Below are positions 46,764-58,220 of a DNA stretch of 64,000 nucleotides, piece by piece. The translations under genes were made by a program, and so were the position numbers. The notes beneath the pieces were generated by a model. It was given only the letters and a program-made list of their open reading frames with translations, did no database searches and was not told the origin of the DNA. The stretch lies in assembly GCF_900091435.1 (NCBI RefSeq), contig NZ_FMCS01000002.1, forward strand, positions 248,001 through 312,000, in the 5' to 3' direction. The stretch's first letter is position 1. Each line of letters begins with the position of its first letter. Origin of the DNA: Micromonospora chaiyaphumensis (GTDB lineage: Bacteria > Actinomycetota > Actinomycetes > Mycobacteriales > Micromonosporaceae).

Positions 46764-49700
46764 CCTTGTTGCTCCTTCTGCCCGCTCCCGGCCACTGGGC
46801 CTGAGCCAGACTGCGAGGACTGCTGCTGCCCGCCCGGAGTCCCCTCCGGGCCGGTGGAGTTGCTGTCGGTCGGGTTGCTGCGCCCCCGCTGCACGCCCCG
46901 ATGGTAGGCCGAGAGCAGACCCCGTACGCCCTCCGGCGTGCGGCGCTGCACCGACGTGGACGGCTTCTCGATGCCACCGGGCACGAGCTGCGCCATCGGC
47001 GTCCGCTTCGGCAGGCCCTTCTGGGTGGTCTCCTCGACCGGGACCTCGGTGGCCGCGGAGGCGGCCCGCCAACCGTCGTCGGCCGCGGTCTGCCAACCAG
47101 GCTGCGGCGGCGCGGCGGGCTGCCGGGTCGGCAGCGCACCGGCGTAACCGGAACGGGCACTCCCGTTCGCCGAGCCGTTGTCGCGCGGCGCTCCGCCGGC
47201 CGTCGGAGGGTGTGCCATCGGTGTGTTACCTGTCGTCCCGGGTGGTGTCTGCTGGACGGCCCGACCGGCGGTGTCGACCTTGGCGAACTGCTGGGTCGCG
47301 GCGCCGTTGGCCGCCGTGGGCTCCGCAGCGGCCGCCTCCTCCTTGGGCGCCGGCCGGCTGGTGCGGAACCAGGCCGACTCGAGCTCCCGGAAGATCGGCA
47401 GCTCCATCGTCTCGTCCGCGTACCGCTGGCGGTTGCCCGGCTGCTGCGGGGTGGCCGCCCGTGGCGCGGGGACCGGCGCGGGCGGGTTGACCGCCGGCGT
47501 CTCCGGGCGGGTCACCCGGGGCAGCTCGGTGGTCATGTCCAGGCCGGCGGCGAGCCGCTCGGGCACCGCCGGGGCCGCGGCCTGGTCGGGCGTGGCCACC
47601 GGCGGCCAGGCCGGCGGGGCACCGACCTGCGGCGCGGGAGCCGGCGGGGCGGGACGCGGCGGCACCTGGTTCACCGGAGGCACCGAGACCGGGTAACCCG
47701 CGGCCGGCGACGCCGACACGGGCTGACCGGAGGCGGGCACCCCCGACACGGGGTAACCGGACGCCGGGGCGCCGGAGACCGGGTAGCCCTGGGCCGGAGC
47801 GCCGGAGACCGGGTAGCCCTGGGCCGGCGAGCCGGAGACCGGGTAGCCCGAGACCGGGTGACCGGAGACCGGGACACCCGAGACCGGCGGGACCGGCGGG
47901 GCGGAGACCGGCGGCGGGTTGTACGGCCCGACCTCCGGGCTGCTCGGCAGCTGCCGCGGGATGGCCGGCTGCTGGCCCGTGGAGGCCGGGTCGGCCTCGG
48001 CGGGGTTGCGCCGCTGGGGCAGCGGGTCGATCGGCTGGCCGTTCGAGCTGCGCGGGGTGAAGCCGTCGCCGCCAGCCAGGGCCCCGGCGCCGGTCAGGTC
48101 GGACCAGGCCGGCATGGAGCGGCCCCCGCCCGCGTTGGCCGGGGTGCCGGAGCCGTTGCGCGACGCCGGGTCGAAGGACCGCCCGCCCAGGGTGACCTGG
48201 TTGCCGGAGGCACCGGGGTGCGGAGCCGGCGGCGGGGTGTGCGGGCCGTTGCCGAGGGCGGCCAGGGCACCGAAGGCCGGGGCGGGACCGCCCTGCTGCG
48301 GGCCACCGAAGGTCGGGGCGAGACCGCCCTGCAGCGGGCCACCGGCGGCCGGGAGGGCCGGTGCAGGCTGGCCGCGGCCGGCGAGGGCACGCGGCACCAG
48401 GACCGAGGTGGGCAGCGTGACGTCCGCGACCGTGCCCCGGTCGGCGCCGGGCCGCAGCTCGACCTTGACGCCGTGCCGGGAGGCCAGCCGGGCGACCACG
48501 ACCAGACCCATCATCCGGGAGACCGCCACGTCCACCTGCGGCGGCGTGGCCAGCCGCTCGTTCAGCTCGCGGAGCTGCTCGTGGCTGATACCGATGCCCC
48601 GGTCCTCGACGTAGAGCGAGGCGCGGTCGCCCACCCGCCGGGCCTCCACCATGACGTGCGAGTCCGGCGGGGAGAAGGCGGTGGCGTTGTCGAACAGCTC
48701 GGCGACCAGGTGCACGAGGTCGTTGACCGCGTGCGCGGCGACCTCGATGTCCCGGTCGATCACGCCGAACTCGATCCGCGTGTAGTGCTCGACCTCGGAC
48801 TGCGCGGCGCGGAGCACGTCGATCAGGGCGGCCGGCTCGCGCTGCACGCGGGTGGAGTCCGCGCCGGCGAGAACCAGGAGGTTCTCGTCGTTGCGGCGCA
48901 TCCGGGTGGCCAGGTGGTCGAGCTGGAACAGCTCGGCCAGCCGGTCCGGGTCCTCCTCGCCGCGCTCCAGCCGGTCGAGGTGGCCGATCAGCCGGTCGAC
49001 CAGGATCTGCGACCGGCGGGCCAGGTTGACGAACATGGTCGCGACGGAGGCCCGCAGGGCGGCCTGCTCGGCCGCGGTCCGGACCGCCTCCAGGTGGACG
49101 GCGTTGAACGCCTCGGTCACCTGACCGAACTCGTCCTTGCTGCGGACCGGCAGCGGCTCGGCGATCTGGTTGGCCAGCTGCACCGGGGAGAGCTGCCCGG
49201 TGACCTGCGGGTCGCGCAGCCGGGCGACCGCCTGCGGCAGGCCGTACTGGGCCACCGAGAGGGCGCCCTGGCGCAGGTCGCGCAGCGAGCGGGCCATGGA
49301 TCGGGCGACCAGGTAGGCGAAGAGGATGGCCAGCAGCAGCATGCTCAGCAGCAGGCCGGTCTCCAGGAACACCTGGCGCTGGGTGTCCGACCGCAGCTCG
49401 TCGGCCTGACGCACCACGTTGGCGTCCAGCCGGTCCTCGACCGTCCGGATCAGCTTGGCGTAGTTCACCATGGTGGCGTCCCAGTCGTCCGTCGTGAACG
49501 GCGGTTTCGACAGGTCGCCGGAGGTGTTCGCCTGGACAGCGGTGGTGTAACGCTCGGCCTTGCGCAGGTCCGAGCCGCTGACGGTCTGGTCGAAGAACTC
49601 GGAGTCGGCCTGGTTGGCGACCGCCTTGAAGTTCTGGAACGCCTGCGTCTGGCCCGTGCGGCTGGCGATGAACTGCTCACGCAGGTTCGGGGTGAGCTGC

Positions 49701-50368
49701 GCCGCGTTCAGCGCCTCGTGGACGATCACCCGGCGCTGGGCCAGGAATTCCTTCTGCCGGGCGACCGCGGCCGCGGCGCGCATCCGGTCGCTCAGGTCGT
49801 TGTCGCCGGCGAGCTGGATGGCCGAGTCGCGGATGGCCAGCAGGTCACTGATCAGTGCCTCGTAGGACCGCTGGGCGTCGGCACTGGTCAGCTTGCCGTT
49901 GTAGACCTGGCTCCGGGTGCCCGGCAGGTCGGCCAGCCCCTGGTCGACGACCTTCAGCCGGGCCTCGAACGTGCGCGGCAGGTCGTCGATCGCCAGGCGC
50001 TGCCGGGAGTAGGGCGCCTTCGCCTGGTCGACCCGCTGGTTGGCCCGGTTGTAGGCCTCCTGGTACTGCGCCCGTGTCTGCACTCCCTTCGCACCGAGGA
50101 AGAGCACCGAGTTGACCCGCTCGTCCTGGAGCGTGTCGGCCAGGTCGCCCGAGTAGGAGATCAGGTTCGACAGGTCACCGGCCCGGTTGGCATTGTTGAG
50201 CGTCTCCAGGTGGTCGACCAGACCGCTGGTGCCGACCACGACTGTCGCGATGGTCGGCACGATCATGATCAGGCCGAGCTTGGACCAGATCGGCATGTCG
50301 CGGAGCCGGCTGGCCGGCCGGCTCAGACGCGACAGGAAGGAGCCCGCCGTCGTTGGCCGTTTGCTCAC
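46760..50368 (-). CDS. cvnA: Conservon sensor histidine kinase-like protein (CvnA)
   Basis: 1202 residues. N-terminal helix (about 31-50), nitrate/nitrite-sensing-type extracellular domain (about 60-335), second helix (336-356), HAMP-like region, dimerisation helix with candidate phospho-His in [13 protein letters not shown], and an ATPase domain with N box [14 protein letters not shown] and G1 [10 protein letters not shown] disordered half follows (about 660-1200), with a PVSG repeat array (about 824-895), then [10 protein letters not shown] (about 991), [14 protein letters not shown] (about 1117) and YHRGVQRG (about 1153), shared with the adjacent transposase-like protein. No response regulator nearby, as usual for conservons. 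GTG 50368 has GAGGGC upstream. Confidence 0.88.
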   Translation of the reverse strand: MSKRPTTAGSFLSRLSRPASRLRDMPIWSKLGLIMIVPTIATVVVGTSGLVDHLETLNNANRAGDLSNLISYSGDLADTLQDERVNSVLFLGAKGVQTRAQYQEAYNRANQRVDQAKAPYSRQRLAIDDLPRTFEARLKVVDQGLADLPGTRSQVYNGKLTSADAQRSYEALISDLLAIRDSAIQLAGDNDLSDRMRAAAAVARQKEFLAQRRVIVHEALNAAQLTPNLREQFIASRTGQTQAFQNFKAVANQADSEFFDQTVSGSDLRKAERYTTAVQANTSGDLSKPPFTTDDWDATMVNYAKLIRTVEDRLDANVVRQADELRSDTQRQVFLETGLLLSMLLLAILFAYLVARSMARSLRDLRQGALSVAQYGLPQAVARLRDPQVTGQLSPVQLANQIAEPLPVRSKDEFGQVTEAFNAVHLEAVRTAAEQAALRASVATMFVNLARRSQILVDRLIGHLDRLERGEEDPDRLAELFQLDHLATRMRRNDENLLVLAGADSTRVQREPAALIDVLRAAQSEVEHYTRIEFGVIDRDIEVAAHAVNDLVHLVAELFDNATAFSPPDSHVMVEARRVGDRASLYVEDRGIGISHEQLRELNERLATPPQVDVAVSRMMGLVVVARLASRHGVKVELRPGADRGTVADVTLPTSVLVPRALAGRGQPAPALPAAGGPLQGGLAPTFGGPQQGGPAPAFGALAALGNGPHTPPPAPHPGASGNQVTLGGRSFDPASRNGSGTPANAGGGRSMPAWSDLTGAGALAGGDGFTPRSSNGQPIDPLPQRRNPAEADPASTGQQPAIPRQLPSSPEVGPYNPPPVSAPPVPPVSGVPVSGHPVSGYPVSGSPAQGYPVSGAPAQGYPVSGAPASGYPVSGVPASGQPVSASPAAGYPVSVPPVNQVPPRPAPPAPAPQVGAPPAWPPVATPDQAAAPAVPERLAAGLDMTTELPRVTRPETPAVNPPAPVPAPRAATPQQPGNRQRYADETMELPIFRELESAWFRTSRPAPKEEAAAAEPTAANGAATQQFAKVDTAGRAVQQTPPGTTGNTPMAHPPTAGGAPRDNGSANGSARSGYAGALPTRQPAAPPQPGWQTAADDGWRAASAATEVPVEETTQKGLPKRTPMAQLVPGGIEKPSTSVQRRTPEGVRGLLSAYHRGVQRGRSNPTDSNSTGPEGTPGGQQQSSQSGSGPVAGSGQKEQQG
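47683..47896 (-). repeat. PVSG repeat array in the CvnA linker
   Basis: Tandem 15- to 30-base units encode P-V-S-G-(Y/A/S/V/H) and P-A-(Q/S)-G-Y variants, about fourteen in a row. Low-complexity coding repeat likely to vary in copy number between strains. Confidence 0.75.
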
Positions 50369-50560
50369 GTCACCGCCCTCGCATTACCGCGTCCGGCGTC
50401 ACCTGTGGGCAACGCCGAGCGACCGACCCGGCGGGTCGGACCTCCGAGATTCCATCACGCCGTCCCGCAAAGAGAAAGCCCAGGTTGTCCCTCGCCGGAG
50501 GTGTGATGAGATGTTGATGCAATTTGATAGCAATCCGTCTGGCCGGAGTCACTCAAGGTA

Positions 50561-51166
50561 ATGGAACACCCGCACCGCGTCGTCCTGCTTGCCGGGCCCT
50601 CCGGCTCCGGAAAGTCGTATATAGCCCATCGAACCGGACTTCCTGTCCTCTGCCTCGACGACTTCTACAAGGACGGCGATGACCCTACGTTGCCGCGCCG
50701 GAACGGAGCGGTGGACTGGGAGTCCCCGCTGTCCTGGGACGCGGACACAGCGGTGGAAACCATCGCCCGACTGGCCCGGGACGGCAAGGCCGAAGTGCCG
50801 GTTTATGCGATCGGCGCGGACCGTCGGGTGGCCACCCGGCCATTCGATGTCGACGGATCGCCACTTTTCGTCGCCGAAGGGATCTTCGCCGCCGAGATCG
50901 TCGCGGAGTGCCGGCGCCGGGGCCTGCTCGCCGGGGCGTACGCGCTGCGCCGCCCCCGCGGCGCGACCTTCGTCCGCCGGCTCGCACGCGACCTGGCCGA
51001 GCAGCGCAAGGCGCCCCGGGTGCTGATCCGGCGCGGGGTGGCGCTGCTGCGGGCGGAGCCGGCGGTGCTGCGCCGCCAGACCGGGCTGGGCGCCGAGGCG
51101 GCCCGGGCCGGGCAGGTGCTGCGCCGGGTGGCCGCCCTGCTCGCCGGCCACCCGCACCGGCCGTGA
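50561..51166 (+). CDS. Uridine kinase-like P-loop protein
   Basis: 201 residues with Walker A GPSGSGKS (12-19), the nucleoside-kinase segment LDDFYKDGDDPTLP and a later VAEGIFAAEIV and Arg-rich lid (RPRGATFVRRLARD). This fits the uridine kinase/phosphoribulokinase fold, but is divergent enough that substrate is not certain. Its stop directly abuts the stop of convergent add. A role in nucleoside salvage fits the neighbours. Confidence 0.7.
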   Translation: MEHPHRVVLLAGPSGSGKSYIAHRTGLPVLCLDDFYKDGDDPTLPRRNGAVDWESPLSWDADTAVETIARLARDGKAEVPVYAIGADRRVATRPFDVDGSPLFVAEGIFAAEIVAECRRRGLLAGAYALRRPRGATFVRRLARDLAEQRKAPRVLIRRGVALLRAEPAVLRRQTGLGAEAARAGQVLRRVAALLAGHPHRP

Positions 51167-52240
51167 TCAGCCGATCAGCTTGGCGTACGCCGGCTTGATC
51201 ACTTCGTCGATGATCTTCAGGCGCTCGTCGAACGGGATGAAGGCGCTCTTCATCGCGTTGATGGTGAACCACTGGAGTTCCTTCCAGCCGTAGCCGAAGG
51301 CGTCCACCAGCAGGGCCATCTCCCGCGACATCGAGGTGCCGCTCATGAGCCGGTTGTCGGTGTTGACCGTCACCCGGAAGCGCAGGTCCCGCAGCAGCCC
51401 GATCGGGTGGTCGGCGATCGACGCGGCTGCCCCGGTCTGGACGTTGGACGAGGGGCACAGCTCCAGCGGGATGCGCTTGTCCCGCACGTACGCGGCCAGC
51501 CGGCCCAGCACCGGCGGGTTGCCGGGGGTGATGTCGTCCACGATCCGGACGCCGTGCCCGAGCCGGTCAGCGCCGCACCACTGGATCGCCTGCCAGATCG
51601 ACGGCAGCCCGAACGCCTCGCCGGCGTGGATGGTGAAGTGGAAGTTCTCCCGCTGGAGGTACTCGAAGGCGTCCAGGTGCCGGGTCGGCGGGAAACCGGC
51701 CTCCGCGCCGGCGATGTCGAAGCCGACCACCCCGGTGTCCCGGTGCCGCACGGCCAGTTCGGCGATCTCCTGGGAGCGGGCCGCGTGCCGCATGGCGGTG
51801 AGCAGCGTGCCGACCCGGATCGGGTTTCCCGCCTCGGCGGCCAGGGCGCTGCCCTCCCGGAAGCCGGTGACCACCGCGTCGACCACCTCGTCCAGGGTCA
51901 GGTTCTGCTCCAGGTGCTGCTCGGGGGCGAACCGGACCTCGGCGTAGACCACGCCGTCGGCGGCGAGGTCGAGCGCGCACTCGCGGGCCACCCGGCGCAG
52001 CGCGGGCGCGGTCTGCATGACCGCCACGGTGTGCGCGAAGGTCTCCAGGTAGCGCTCCAGCGAACCGGAGTTCGCCGCCTCGGCGAACCAGCGGCCGAGC
52101 GCCTCCGGGTCGGTGGCGGGCAGCTCGTGGCCGGCCTCGGCGGCCAGCTCGACGATCGTCGCGGGCCGCAGACCGCCGTCGAGGTGGTCGTGCAGCAGCG
52201 CCTTCGGGACCTTGACGATGTCCTCGTACGAGATTGCCAT
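51167..52240 (-). CDS. add: Adenosine deaminase
   Basis: 357 residues. Zn ligands in LHDHLDGG (His17, His19), [10 protein letters not shown] with the catalytic Glu nearby, RLGHGVRI and the Asp pair region VTVNTDNRL; the family Ser-Asn-Val block is [11 protein letters not shown]. Deaminates adenosine and deoxyadenosine to inosine. TAGGGT six bases before ATG 52240 suggests a leaderless transcript. Belongs to the dispersed nucleoside-salvage set of this window. Confidence 0.92.
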   Translation of the reverse strand: MAISYEDIVKVPKALLHDHLDGGLRPATIVELAAEAGHELPATDPEALGRWFAEAANSGSLERYLETFAHTVAVMQTAPALRRVARECALDLAADGVVYAEVRFAPEQHLEQNLTLDEVVDAVVTGFREGSALAAEAGNPIRVGTLLTAMRHAARSQEIAELAVRHRDTGVVGFDIAGAEAGFPPTRHLDAFEYLQRENFHFTIHAGEAFGLPSIWQAIQWCGADRLGHGVRIVDDITPGNPPVLGRLAAYVRDKRIPLELCPSSNVQTGAAASIADHPIGLLRDLRFRVTVNTDNRLMSGTSMSREMALLVDAFGYGWKELQWFTINAMKSAFIPFDERLKIIDEVIKPAYAKLIG

Positions 52241-52246
52241 GCACCG

Positions 52247-52252
52247 ACCCTA
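52247..52252 (-). promoter_or_regulatory. -10 of the leaderless add promoter
   Basis: TAGGGT on the minus strand, six bases before the add ATG. Confidence 0.4.
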
Positions 52253-52291
52253 GTCACCGGTCGCCGGGGTGCGGCACCGGACCGGGCCGGC

Positions 52292-53891
<1,600 letters not shown>

Positions 53892-53912
53892 GTCATCAAC
53901 CGTAGGCCGAGT

Positions 53913-53929
53913 TTGATGACATGTCAACC
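53913..53929. promoter_or_regulatory. MarR operator site 2
   Basis: TTGATGACATGTCAACC, the exact inverse of site 1, core 53917-53926. It overlaps the TTGACA -35 of the YczE promoter (minus strand: TTGACA, 17 bp, TACGGT, 7 bp, ATG) and the marR -35. Centres are 31 bp apart, three helical turns. Confidence 0.75.
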
Positions 53930-53948
53930 AATCGGTTAGGCTCGGCGC

Positions 53949-54425
53949 ATGGACGCACCACGCTGGCTGGACGCGCGCGAGGCCCGGGCCTGGCGCGGCT
54001 ACCGCCGGATGCGCCGCCTGCTCGACCTGGAGCTGGCCCGGGAGCTGATGCAGGACGCCGGCCTCTCCGAGCCGGACTACGACGTGCTCTCCGACCTCTC
54101 CGAGACACCCGACCAGCGGCTGCGGCTCAGCGAGCTGGCCGACCGGATGCTCTGGTCGCGCAGCCGGCTGTCCCACCACCTGGCGCGGATGCAGCAGCGC
54201 GGCCTGGTCACCCGGGAGGAGCACCCCTCGGACGGCCGGGGCTCCATCGTGGTGCTGACCCCGGCCGGCCGGGCGGCCATCGAGGCCGCCGCCCCGGGCC
54301 ACGTCGCCGCGGTCCGCCGGCACCTCATCGACCTGCTGACTCCGGAGGAGATCGACGCGCTTGCCGCCCTGACCCAGCGGGTGGTCGACCGCCTGTCCGG
54401 CCGCCCGACCGCGACGGAGGGCTGA
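53949..54425 (+). CDS. MarR-family transcriptional regulator
   Basis: 158 residues with a MarR winged helix (LRLSELADRMLWSRSRLSHHLARMQQRG, wing HPSDGRGSIVVLT). Divergent from the YczE operon with twin palindromic sites between, so it almost certainly represses both directions. Leaderless: TAGGCT (53937-53942) is six bases before the ATG. Its stop is one base before the rlmA-like start. Confidence 0.88.
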   Translation: MDAPRWLDAREARAWRGYRRMRRLLDLELARELMQDAGLSEPDYDVLSDLSETPDQRLRLSELADRMLWSRSRLSHHLARMQQRGLVTREEHPSDGRGSIVVLTPAGRAAIEAAAPGHVAAVRRHLIDLLTPEEIDALAALTQRVVDRLSGRPTATEG

Positions 54426-54426
54426 C

Positions 54427-55284
54427 GTGGACGACCGCATCCTGGCCCGGCTGCGCTGCCCGGTCTGCGGCGAGGCGCTGGCCGAGACCACCGCCGGCAC
54501 CGCCCGGGCGCTGCGCTGCCCGCGCCGGCACAGCTTCGACGTCGCCCGCCAGGGGTACGTCAACCTGCTCGCCGGCCGCGCCCCGCACACCGGGGACACC
54601 GCCGAGATGGTCGCGGCCCGGGCCGACTTCCTGGCCGCCGGCCACTACGCCACCGTGGCGGCCGCACTGGGCGCGACGGCCCGGGAGATCGCGGACGGCG
54701 CCGACGAGGCGTACCCCCTGGTGGTGGACGCCGGCGCCGGGACCGGCTGGTACCTCGCGGCGGTGCTGGCGGCGCTGCCGGACGCGGTCGGCCTGGCCCT
54801 CGACGTCGCCAAGCCGGCCCTGCGCCGGGCGGCCCGGATCCATCCCCGCGCGGCCGCGGCGCTGGCCGACACCTGGCAGCGGCTGCCCCTGGCCGACCGC
54901 TCCGCCACGGTGCTGCTGAACGTCTTCGCGCCGCGCAACGGCGCCGAGTTCCACCGGGTGCTCGACCCGGCGGGCGCGCTGCTGGTGGTCACCCCGGCCG
55001 CGGACCACCTCGCCGAGCTGGTCGACACGCTCGACCTGCTCCGGGTGGACCCGGCCAAGGCCGACCGGGTCGCCGGCAGCCTGAGCGCGCACTTCACCGA
55101 GGAGTCGACCACCGAGCACCGGGCCCGGCTGGAGCTCAGCCGCACCGAGGTGGCCACCCTGGTCGGGATGGGTCCGAGCGCCTGGCACGCCGACCCGGCC
55201 CGGCTCGCCGAGCGGATCACCGCGCTGCCCGAACCCGTGCCCGTGACGCTCGCCGTCCGGCTCACCGTGCACCGGCCCCGCTGA
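54427..55284 (+). CDS. RlmA-type 23S rRNA (guanine-N1) methyltransferase
   Basis: 285 residues. N-terminal zinc finger Cys11, Cys14, Cys31, His35 (RCPVCGEAL ... RCPRRHSFDVARQGYVNLL) and an SAM-binding Rossmann fold (VVDAGAGTGWYL; LDVAKPALRRAAR). The family methylates helix 35 of 23S rRNA at G745 or G748; actinobacterial G748 forms can confer tylosin-type macrolide resistance, so this may be a housekeeping or a resistance gene. Starts GTG 54427, two codons past the MarR stop, and is likely co-transcribed. Confidence 0.8.
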   Translation: MDDRILARLRCPVCGEALAETTAGTARALRCPRRHSFDVARQGYVNLLAGRAPHTGDTAEMVAARADFLAAGHYATVAAALGATAREIADGADEAYPLVVDAGAGTGWYLAAVLAALPDAVGLALDVAKPALRRAARIHPRAAAALADTWQRLPLADRSATVLLNVFAPRNGAEFHRVLDPAGALLVVTPAADHLAELVDTLDLLRVDPAKADRVAGSLSAHFTEESTTEHRARLELSRTEVATLVGMGPSAWHADPARLAERITALPEPVPVTLAVRLTVHRPR

Positions 55285-55294
55285 CCACCGTCGG

Positions 55295-55975
55295 TCAGGT
55301 GGACAGGTCGACCTCTTCCCAGCCCGGCGGCTCGTCGTGGTACGGCCCGCGCAGCACCACCGCCCACTCCAGCGCCCACCGGCGCTGCCCGATGGCGTTC
55401 GCGTCCACCAGCCCCGGCAGTGCCAGGCCGGCCTCCTCCGCCTCCAGGTACGCCCAGTCCAGGCAGTAGTGCAGGTCGAGCAGGGCGGCCGCGTCGGCCG
55501 GGTGTTGCGGGGCGGCCAGGATCCGGGCCCGCCACTGGCCGAAGGTCTCCCCGGCCACCAGGTTCGGCATCCGCTCGACCAGCCGCTCGTCCACCGGCAC
55601 CGTCGGGTCCAGCTCCTTGGCCAGCCCCAGCACCCAGGCCAGGGAGAAGAGCGCGTCGTGGTGCAGCACGAACGACCGGTGGTCGCCCTTGCCGCCCATC
55701 ACGAACTGCCACTCCGGCGGGGTCACCATCTCGACCAGATGCGACTCCAGCAGCCAGCTCATCGCCGCCTGCGCCGGCATCCCGAAGCAGCGGGCCAGGA
55801 TCAGGTGCAGCACCGCGATGCGGGCCTCGATCTCCGGGGTGGGCCGCAGCTCGATCTCGTCTCCCGGCTCCCACACGAGCGGGAACTGCGGGGGCGGCAG
55901 CGGGAGGCCCAGCCGGGACAGCTCGTCGAGGCTCGCCTCACGAACGGCCCGGGGATCGGGGGCGGATACGCGCAC
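55295..55975 (-). CDS. DUF4272 protein
   Basis: 226 residues, helical, soluble, with the DUF4272 pattern (RIAVLHLILARCFGMPAQAAMSWLL; FVLHHDALFSLAWVLGL; HYCLDWAYLEAE). Function unknown in all known members. Converges on the rlmA-like gene after 10 bp. GTG 55975 is the start; its upstream region is short. Confidence 0.75.
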   Translation of the reverse strand: MRVSAPDPRAVREASLDELSRLGLPLPPPQFPLVWEPGDEIELRPTPEIEARIAVLHLILARCFGMPAQAAMSWLLESHLVEMVTPPEWQFVMGGKGDHRSFVLHHDALFSLAWVLGLAKELDPTVPVDERLVERMPNLVAGETFGQWRARILAAPQHPADAAALLDLHYCLDWAYLEAEEAGLALPGLVDANAIGQRRWALEWAVVLRGPYHDEPPGWEEVDLST

Positions 55976-56076
55976 GGCTCAGGTCCCTGTCTGCTCACAA
56001 CGGCTCATCGCCGGTCGGTCCCCCCTGGCCTGCGAGAATAGCGGCTCGGCCGGCAGCGCACCATGACCGGAAAAGA

Positions 56077-57357
56077 TCAGCCGACCCGCTCGATCACCAG
56101 CGGCGTCGCGGCGGGGGCCTCCGGCGCGATCCGGACCGCGCGCTCCGCCTCGGCCAGCGCGGCGGGGATCCGCTCGGCGTGCTCGGCGCGCAGCTCGTAC
56201 AGGGGTTCGCCGGCGCGTACCGGGTCGCCGGGGCGCTTGTGCAGCACCACGCCGGCCGGGATGCTCACCGGGTCCTCCTTGCGGGCCCGGCCCGCGCCGA
56301 GCCGCCAGGCGGCCACGCCCATCGCGTACGCGTCGACGCCGGCCACGTAGCCGTCCTCGGTCGCCGTGACCACCTCGACCTCGGGGGCCTCCGCCATCGG
56401 GGCGTCCGGGTCGCCGCCCTGCGCCCGGATCATCGCGCGCCAGGCGTCCATGGCCCGCCCGTCGCGCAGCGCCGCCTCGGGGTCGGCGTCGGGCAGGCCG
56501 GCCGCGGCCAGCATCTCCCGGGCCAGCGCCAGGGTCAGCTCGACCACGTCGGCCGGGCCGCCACCGGCCAGCACCTCGACCGACTCGGTCACCTCGACCG
56601 CGTTGCCGATGGCCAGGCCGAGCGGGGTGGACATGTCGGTGAGCAGGGCGACCGTGTGTACCCCGTGCGCCCCGCCCAGCTCCACCATGGTCCGGGCCAG
56701 CTCGCGGGCGTCGTCGACGTTCTTCATGAAGGCGCCGGAGCCGACCTTCACGTCGAGCACCAGGGCGCCGGTCCCCTCGGCGATCTTCTTGCTCATGATC
56801 GAGCTGGCGATCAGCGGGATGGCCTCGACGGTGCCGGTGACGTCGCGCAGCGCGTACAGCTTGCGGTCGGCCGGGGCCAGCCCCTCGCCGGCCGCGCAGA
56901 TCACCGCGCCCACGTCGCGCAGCTGGGCGATGAACTCGTCGTTGCTCAGCGCGGCCCGCCAGCCGGGGATCGACTCCAGCTTGTCCAGGGTGCCGCCGGT
57001 GTGGCCGAGGCCCCGGCCGCTGAGCTGCGGCACGGCCGCGCCGCACGCCGCGACCAGCGGGGTCAGCGGCAGAGTGATCTTGTCGCCGACGCCGCCGGTG
57101 GAGTGCTTGTCCACGGTCGGCCGGTCCACCGGCGACAGGTCCAGCCGCTCGCCGCTGGCGATCATCGCGGCGGTCCACCGGGCGATCTCCGGCGCGGTCA
57201 TGCCGCGCAGCAGGATCGCCATGGCCAGCGCCGACATCTGCTCGTCGGCCACCAGCCCCTTGGTGTACGCGTCGACCACCCAGTCGATCTGGCCGTCGCT
57301 CAGCACGCCCCCGTCCCGCTTGGCCCGGATGACGTCAACCGCCGTGAATGCACTCAT
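56077..57357 (-). CDS. deoA: Thymidine phosphorylase
   Basis: 426 residues. Phosphate-binding KHSTGGVGDK, SGRGLGHTGGTLDKLESIPG, catalytic Lys/Arg region ALRDVTGTVEAIPLIASSIMSKK and KVGSGAFMK define the enzyme. Cleaves thymidine or deoxyuridine to base and deoxyribose-1-phosphate. AGGAAAG lies eleven bases before ATG 57357. Downstream of cdd, fitting import, deamination and phosphorolysis of nucleosides. Confidence 0.93.
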   Translation of the reverse strand: MSAFTAVDVIRAKRDGGVLSDGQIDWVVDAYTKGLVADEQMSALAMAILLRGMTAPEIARWTAAMIASGERLDLSPVDRPTVDKHSTGGVGDKITLPLTPLVAACGAAVPQLSGRGLGHTGGTLDKLESIPGWRAALSNDEFIAQLRDVGAVICAAGEGLAPADRKLYALRDVTGTVEAIPLIASSIMSKKIAEGTGALVLDVKVGSGAFMKNVDDARELARTMVELGGAHGVHTVALLTDMSTPLGLAIGNAVEVTESVEVLAGGGPADVVELTLALAREMLAAAGLPDADPEAALRDGRAMDAWRAMIRAQGGDPDAPMAEAPEVEVVTATEDGYVAGVDAYAMGVAAWRLGAGRARKEDPVSIPAGVVLHKRPGDPVRAGEPLYELRAEHAERIPAALAEAERAVRIAPEAPAATPLVIERVG

Positions 57358-57408
57358 CAGATGATCTTTCCTCGTTCTCGGGAAACCGGGCCGCGGGCGT
57401 CGCGGGAC

Positions 57409-58116
57409 TCAGGCACCGGACCAGCGGATCGGAATCTCCAGAGGCGGCTCGCCCTCGCCGGCCCAGAAGATGGTGCCCGACGCGTCGACCACGACGACGC
57501 GCGGCGTCCGGGCCAGCCCCCAGGTGATCGCCTCCGCCGGGTCCTCCCAGGTCGGACCCTCCTCCAGCACGCCGGTCTCGGCGCCCTCGCTGTCCCCGGC
57601 CGACCGCTCCCAGTAGGCCGTCCAGACCTGCTGCCCGGCCGAGAGGTCGGGGTGCACGAAGACCGTGCCGCGCCCCCGCCAGGCGGCCAGCCGCTCCGGG
57701 ACCACCGGCACCGGCGTCTCGCCGGTCACCGCCTCCAGGTCCTCCACGCCGAACGCGTGCGGCAGCAGCTCGGCCATCCGCAGGGTGCCACCCTTCGCCT
57801 CGATGAGGCACTCCGGGCCGCCGTTCTCCCACAGCAGCTGCCGGCATCGGCCACACGGCATCAGCGGCTCGCCGGTGGCGTCGACGCAGGACAGCGCCAC
57901 GATCCGGCCGCCGCCGGTGGCGTGCAGCGAGGAGACCACGCCGCACTCGGCGCAGAGCACCACGCCGTACGCGGCGTTCTCCACGTTGCAGCCGACCACC
58001 ACCCGGCCGTCGTCGACCAGCGCGGCCGCCCCGACGGGAAACTTCGAGTAGGGCACGTACGCGTGCCGCATGACCTCGGTGGCGGCGGCCCGCAGCCGCT
58101 CCCAGTCGATCTCCAT
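57409..58116 (-). CDS. cdd: Cytidine deaminase with C-terminal extension
   Basis: 235 residues. The CDA core (1-130) has CNVENA, the Zn ligands and catalytic Glu57 of CAECG, and PCGRCRQ (Cys88, Cys91). Normal tetrameric CDAs are about 130 residues; here about 100 residues follow, including FVHPDLSAGQQVWTAYWER, GPTWEDPAEAITWGLAR and TIFWAGEGEPPL, a small folded domain of unknown role. ATG 58116 is preferred: GGGAG six to ten bases upstream; ATG 58128 is an alternative. It follows the ABC operon across a terminator-like hairpin and precedes deoA. Confidence 0.88.
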   Translation of the reverse strand: MEIDWERLRAAATEVMRHAYVPYSKFPVGAAALVDDGRVVVGCNVENAAYGVVLCAECGVVSSLHATGGGRIVALSCVDATGEPLMPCGRCRQLLWENGGPECLIEAKGGTLRMAELLPHAFGVEDLEAVTGETPVPVVPERLAAWRGRGTVFVHPDLSAGQQVWTAYWERSAGDSEGAETGVLEEGPTWEDPAEAITWGLARTPRVVVVDASGTIFWAGEGEPPLEIPIRWSGA

Positions 58117-58175
58117 CACGACTCCCATTCTGCCCAATTCACGCTGATCGGTCGCGGTGGCGGCCGGAGACGACG

Positions 58176-58204
58176 GTGCCCGGCGGGTCTCCCCCGCCGG
58201 GCAC
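58176..58204 (-). terminator. hairpin after the nucleoside ABC operon
   Basis: Perfect 12-bp arms GTGCCCGGCGGG (58176-58187) and CCCGCCGGGCAC (58193-58204), 5-nt loop, between the second permease and cdd. cdd and deoA may depend on readthrough or a promoter in the 60-bp gap. Confidence 0.7.
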
Positions 58205-58220
58205 GCTGCGTCGCGGGCGG

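Noticed and set aside
47683..47896. CRISPR-like or minisatellite array
   Set aside because: The repeats are in frame, encode PVSG variants and lie in a coding linker; no spacer structure.
46901..50506. Very long open frame on the plus strand opposite cvnA
   Set aside because: Antisense shadow of a high-GC gene: no domains, Arg/Gly/His-rich composition, no ribosome site.
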